A model generated the notes under the pieces. The model was not told the origin of the DNA, ran no database searches, and was given only the letters and a program-made list of their open reading frames with translations. DNA of 64,000 nt, taken from assembly GCA_029582265.1 (NCBI GenBank), contig JAQQFT010000023.1, positions 4,127,688-4,191,687 on the forward strand. The letters run 5' to 3'. Shown here piece by piece: positions 58,881 through 64,000 of this stretch. Both the position numbers and the translations under genes were made by a program. This DNA is from Zoroaster sp. YZ-2022. Its lineage: Eukaryota > Echinodermata > Asteroidea > Forcipulatida > Zoroasteridae. Each line of letters starts with the position of its first letter. The stretch's first letter is position 1.

Positions 58881-61800
58881 AAGAGTTTTTTTGGGAAGAA
58901 TTAATGCCCTTTGTATTCGCAATGCACGAAAGATGTTATTTCATCATCAATTTTTCCTGTCTTAGCCCCTCCAAGTTCACTAAAAGGGACTTTTGATTTT
59001 TTTCGCGGTTTTTAAAACAGGGTACACAAGATCAGAAAATCTTTTTTGGGGCATTTTAATTTTCAAAAGGATAATTTTTGACAATAATCCCAAACCCGGG
59101 TTTAAGATTTACTATCACCCCATAGGCTTTTTCCCAAATATTTCTGAGTCAACACACCATAAAAAAAATTGTATTTGATTTTTTATCTTCATCCTGGATT
59201 ATTCAATTATCAAAAAAAAAACCCAAACCCCCAAATTTTCTACAAAAATAAGCAAATCCCCGAGGGTTAAATGTTTAGTGATTCATTTAATTTCCAGATT
59301 GATATATGAAATTTCCCGATTTTTGCCCTTTTTTAAAAAAAATTTAAAGAGAATTTCCCAGTTCCCTTTTTTGAAAACAAAGGGGGCAATTTAAACCCAT
59401 AAGATTAAGACCCCTAGCCCATGGAAAATATCAAGTTTGGGGAAAAGGGGAAGGGAAACAAAGAGAAAAACCCAGAGAATAGACAGTTTTTTAAACAGAA
59501 ACGGTTAATGCCCCAATTAATAGAAAATTGAATATTACCCTTCGGGCAAATGTTTTTGGGATCCCAAACAGTTTATTCAATGTTGTAAATGGATTTTACA
59601 AAAAACCCCGTTTTACCTAGTGGAATCAAATTTAAGTTTTGGGGGAAATTTTTCCCATTTTTTAGTGAAAAAATTTTTAAATATTTTAGAAAAATTCCCC
59701 CCACTCTGTTCTTTTGTTGTCTGATTTATTTACCTGAAAGTATCTCCGGTTTGAACCTCAATGTGTAAAGAGGTCAAAAATTAATTAGTTCCCCCAAAAC
59801 TGTGAACTTGACCCAGCACCTACATTTTTTAATTTATCAAAGAGGTATTGATGTTTTTTGCCCTTTTATTACAACAAAACAAGTTTTTTGGGGCAAGGTT
59901 TTTTCCCCATAGTCTTAAGCCCTGCTTGTATTCGCATTTAAAAAAAAGCCGGGTTTTGGGGACCCTGGACCGGGTCGAATTGACTTTGAAGTTAGGGTTT
60001 TTTCATGAGGGACTGCACGACTTTGGGATTTAGTCCCCAAAAAGTACACTTCACTTTTTTTCATTTTGCCCCCCCATTTTCCCCGATCCGGCTAAAACAT
60101 CCCTCCCCAAAAATGCTGTTATGGGGGTACATCAAGAAACAAAAAATTTAAGCATAAAGGGGGACCCCTTGGTTTTGGAAATCATAAATTAACATCCCCG
60201 TTGGGGGGAATGGGGAAATATTACCCCCCATCCTCACCTTTTGGGCCCTTTATCATCCAATGCCCTTTCCCCAACCACGGGAGGGAGGAGTCTGCAGGGG
60301 GTCCATTGATGAGGGTCAAAGGTGTCGGGACAGGGAAAACAACGCCCCCAATGTTTTGGGTTACGCCAGGTAGGAAATTTGGGGCCAATCTGGGTCTAAA
60401 AGGGGTTTCCCCAATTTCCTTTTGAGTTTCCCAAGGGGTTTTCAGGTGGGGTAAGCCCTCAGGATAAAGATGACTTTTTTTTCAGAGAGGCAAATGAACT
60501 TACAGTTCAAGGTTTTAAAGGGAAAACCCAAAATTCCATAAACCAGCCTGACAAACAACCCCCGGGAAAAATTTGAGCGGTTTTGGGATTTAACCCCCAA
60601 AAAAACCCAAGTCCATAAAAAACCCCCTTTTGGTTTTTTGATTTTTGGGAATAAAAGAAGGGCCCAGCAAAAGTGCATGGAAAGGGACCAAATCCATCAA
60701 ACCCATCGGATGCTTTTTTTAGACATACTTTTAAGGGACACGCTTATTTGCCACCGTACCAAGTCCAACAACTCTCCCCCAAACCCAAAATTTCCCACAT
60801 GTAAAAAGCGCAGTTTTAAACTCCTGTATTGATGAGGGGTTTTTTGTTTTCCGAACTTAGTGTCACTGGTGAAAAATCAATTTTGTTTCAAATTTTTTCA
60901 GGGGTTTTTTCTGGGCCCCGATAGGGGCCATTCCCCATTAAAATTTGTCAAAAATCCATCAAGATCCCGGATTGCCAGGGAAAAAAAAATTTGAAAAACA
61001 ATTTAATCACCACAACAAATCCCCGATATTGTTAGGGAAGGGGCCCCACCCGCCGCTTCCCGCCGAAGGCCCATTCCCCGCTTTAACCAATTTTGATCCA
61101 AGGATTTTCCGATGGTAAAAAAGACCGGTCTGTCCCGACACCGCCCCCATTCTCCAATGCGATCCCCCCAAAACCGGGGGCAGGGCCGGGCAGGAACCGA
61201 CGCCGACGGAAGACACCCCCGAAAAACCCCTTTGTCCGGGTAGTCCGCCCAAAAAAATTTCCCAAACGCCCGCTTTTCCACAGTCCCCCTCCCCGGAAAC
61301 CCCCAGAACCCAAAAAAGGGCATTGTTACATTTTTATCCATAAGAAAAATTACACATAGTCACCATTGTAATCCCACCAGACAAAACCCGGGGTTTAGTT
61401 TGACTTTTCGGGACGACCACGTCGGGGGGCTTTGAATTTCTTTTGACCTTTTTTCCCCATCCAAAAACTTGTTAGAACGCACATTGGGGTTTTAGACAAT
61501 GGAAAGGGCATTCGACCGAGATAGTAATCCCCCTTTTTCACTTTTCGGGCGAAGGGTTCGATCTCAAACGGGGGCCATAATCGGAATTTTGTGAACGCCT
61601 TTTTTAAACCCCAAAAAATATTATTTCATGCACAAAATTTAGGGTCTCCCCTTGACAAGTTCCAAATTTGGGGAAAATTTTACCCCTTTATCACCCATTT
61701 ATTTCTTTTTGGGGAAAGGGGCCCAAAACTCAAAACAAGCCTTTTAAAATTTTGGGCCCCGGGCCCCGGCTTAAACCCCTTCGGGCAAAAAGACTAAACA

Positions 61801-63710
61801 AAAATGAAACATGAAAGATCTTTTAAAAGCTTTTTTTCCCGAAATTTCAGAGAATGACATTGCTGCCTTTTTTTTATAAATTTAGCTCATTTGGGCCAGG
61901 CCCCCCAAAACCCTGGGGTTTTGTTGATTGGCAGGTACTGTATTGTTACAGGGGTTAGGGCCACAAAAAATAAAGAGGCCTAGTCCGGCCAGTCAGGCTT
62001 TGCGGTTTTCCTGTACCCCCGGGTTTGGCCATCCTCCCCTTTCAAAAACGGAAATGAAAAGAAAAAATACACACATGATGTTTTACCGGGAAAGGAAATT
62101 TTAAGTCCAGCCAGAGCAGAAAACCCTCAAGTTACCTCCCGCTGACGCCCGACCAGTCACAAAAGTATGATCAGAAACAAAAAAAACCAGTTAGGCTATT
62201 GGAAATTCAATTTTAAATTTAAAGCATTATGGAAAGTAAAAGTACTTTCCAGCAGCATTTAGTGGGTTGGGAATGCATTCACTATAATACATTTTATGTT
62301 GAAAAAGTCACAATTCCCCCTTTAAAAATTTTTGGTCTTAGGGGTTTTGGGATCTGTCAACCCGCTTCCGGAAAAAATGCCCAGTTGAGGTTTGGGGGTT
62401 TAAAAATTTTTTTATTTTAAAAAACCCAAATTTTCCACACTGGAAAATGATCAACTGCCTGGTTTGTTTGTAAGGGGAATTTTGGGTTATTTGACCCCTT
62501 TCCCGCCCCAAACCCAACCCCCAGAACCCCCGAATCCCCCAATATTCCAAAAACCCTGGTAACTTTAAACCCAATGGTTGCCTTTGATAGAATTGGGGAA
62601 TCCGCAAATTTTTAAAGTATCCGGCTGGGCTTACACAACCCAATCCCATCAAAAACAAAAGACAAGCTGTTAAATTTTATGGGTTTGAGGTAAAACCAAA
62701 ATTCATATCAATCTTCATCCTATATTCCCGCAAATTTTTTTTAAAAAAAAGAGATTAAATAAGAGGATTGATTTGTCAAAAAAAAAAAAAACATTTTAAG
62801 GCTTGGAAGTTGGGTTTTTTGGGGAAACCAAAAAAATAGAAACTGATACCCGGACACATAAACAATCTTGTTTTATTAGAATAAGGTTGGGCTTTTTGTG
62901 TTATTTAAATCATATTAAAACCCATTTTTATCATCCCAAACAAACTTTTTGTTTGACAGATTTAGCCCGGGTATCTTATCTGCATAGTCTTAAAATTTAA
63001 ACCCATTTCCCTCCCAAAAACCCCCCCATTTGTATTTTTTTAACTTTTTCCCCATCCTTTTCAATTTTGGGGTTTAAAAATTCATGCTTAAAACCATAAC
63101 TTAAAGATGTATCCCAAAAAAAAAATAATAATAATAAAAAATGTGTGGGTTTTTTAGGGGACCACCACCAACTATGTGGTGCTCAAGCCTTATAAAAATT
63201 TTTATCCCCCCCCTTTGGGTCAAAAACCCCTTTAAACCATCTCAAACCCTGGGAGTATACAACAATTGCTATTTCAAACAGAGCAAAACCAACCTGCCTT
63301 TAAGGACCCATTTTAAACCCCGGGGGAGAGAAGGGTCTTTCTCAAGGACAAGGTACCCGGGTTCAACCCACATTATGTTCAACACCAGAACCCAACCGAA
63401 GCTAGACCCCAGCCACCTAAATTCCCCCTTTTTTTTTAAATTTTTCCGGGCAAAAAACATCAGCAAAAATTGAAAATTTTCGGGGGGGAAAAGAAATTTT
63501 TTTTAATTTGGCTTTAACAGTGGTCAGAAGCTTGTTTTTAAAAGACAAAGTACCCAAATTAATAAAGAACCCACCAACCTTTTTGGGGAAATATTTTCTG
63601 TTCAACCATGCTTTCTGATGATTTTAGTGTTATTTAAAAAACATTTTGTAAAAACAAAAAAGGGAATGGGGGGGAAGAGGGGGGCATCTTCAAATAAAGA
63701 ATATTTACTG
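58880..63710. other. Second low-fidelity block
   Basis: Same stretched-homopolymer character as the left block, and it begins within the contig rather than at a gap. 61010-61330 is strikingly GC-rich on both strands. 61480-61570 has a weak tRNA-like B-box (GGTTCGATCTC). 63119-63138 is (AAT)n. No gene can be supported. Confidence 0.6.
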
Positions 63711-64000
63711 TTTTTAAAACCCAAACCCTCCCCCGCTACCAGTCTGTCCAGGGTGTCAACCTTCTCCCATTGCATCAAACAGCGCCAGGAAGTGGCTTCA
63801 TTTGGGTCCCCTTGACCCCCGGAAGGGGAGGTCATCTCGGCCTCGCCAGGTTGGGGAAGTCCACAGAGACCCGAGATCCACAGACAGGTTCGCCACAACT
63901 GTTGTTAGTGTGCTGGTCTGTGGGTCAAAGCAAAAGACACTGAATTTTATAGAGCAAAGCTGTGTGATTACAAACCTGTGTTTTATTTGGCACATGTTGA
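63602..64000 (-). other. Unrecognised open stretch at the window edge
   Basis: From about 63720 the sequence reads cleanly again. Two minus frames overlap (63898-63602, with EMTSPSGGQGDPNEATSW; 63995-63798, with TSTLTTVVANLSVDL). A possible acceptor TTTGACCCACAG lies near 63915-63926. It could be an exon, but its family is not recognised and its frame is undecided. Confidence 0.2.

Noticed and set aside
61003..61341. Several overlapping GC-rich frames on both strands
   Set aside because: Expected by chance in GC-rich, error-laden sequence; none resembles a known protein.

Overview
The window looks like nuclear DNA of a marine invertebrate animal. It has short exons with GT/AG introns, an animal-type bridge-like lipid transfer protein gene, and a dense mix of Ty3/Gypsy, piggyBac, hAT-like, Harbinger and foldback elements typical of echinoderm, lancelet or mollusc genomes. 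The species cannot be fixed from the sequence. Nothing bacterial or viral-episomal is visible.

Fidelity varies along the window. Two runs of exactly 500 N (27435-27934 and 53568-54067) are scaffold joins. Positions 1-27434 and about 58880-63710 are full of stretched homopolymers and merged doublets, and even recognisable coding remnants there break every few codons. The contig between the gaps (27935-53567) and 54068-58880 read much more cleanly.

Left block (1-27434): no intact gene. It holds low-complexity tracts, three copies of one dispersed hairpin motif, a 5S rRNA-like segment near 14.75 kb, a tRNA-derived SINE head near 21.4 kb and a broken minus-strand Ty3/Gypsy pol at 24.2-26.5 kb.

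Middle contig: seven minus-strand exons between 45671 and 29463 read as part of the N-terminal region of a BLTP2/KIAA0100/Hobbit-type bridge-like lipid transfer protein. Its introns are loaded with elements: a complete 9052-bp Ty3/Gypsy LTR retrotransposon (29639-38690, 4-bp target duplication, tRNA-Leu-type primer site), a TTAA-flanked MITE, a hAT-type MITE with a perfect 8-bp duplication, thirteen 16-bp repeats that each carry a nuclear-receptor DR1-like site, a 36-bp perfect palindrome and a 1-kb foldback element with 125-bp tandem repeats. Upstream lie a decayed piggyBac transposase next to a 205-bp tandem array, another foldback element, and promoter-like GC-richer patches at 51.6, 52.6 and 53.5 kb.

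Right contig: 54687-57363 is a Harbinger transposon with matching terminal repeats, a Myb/SANT-like gene on plus and a HARBI1-type transposase on minus. After it come a short inverted-repeat segment and another low-fidelity block.
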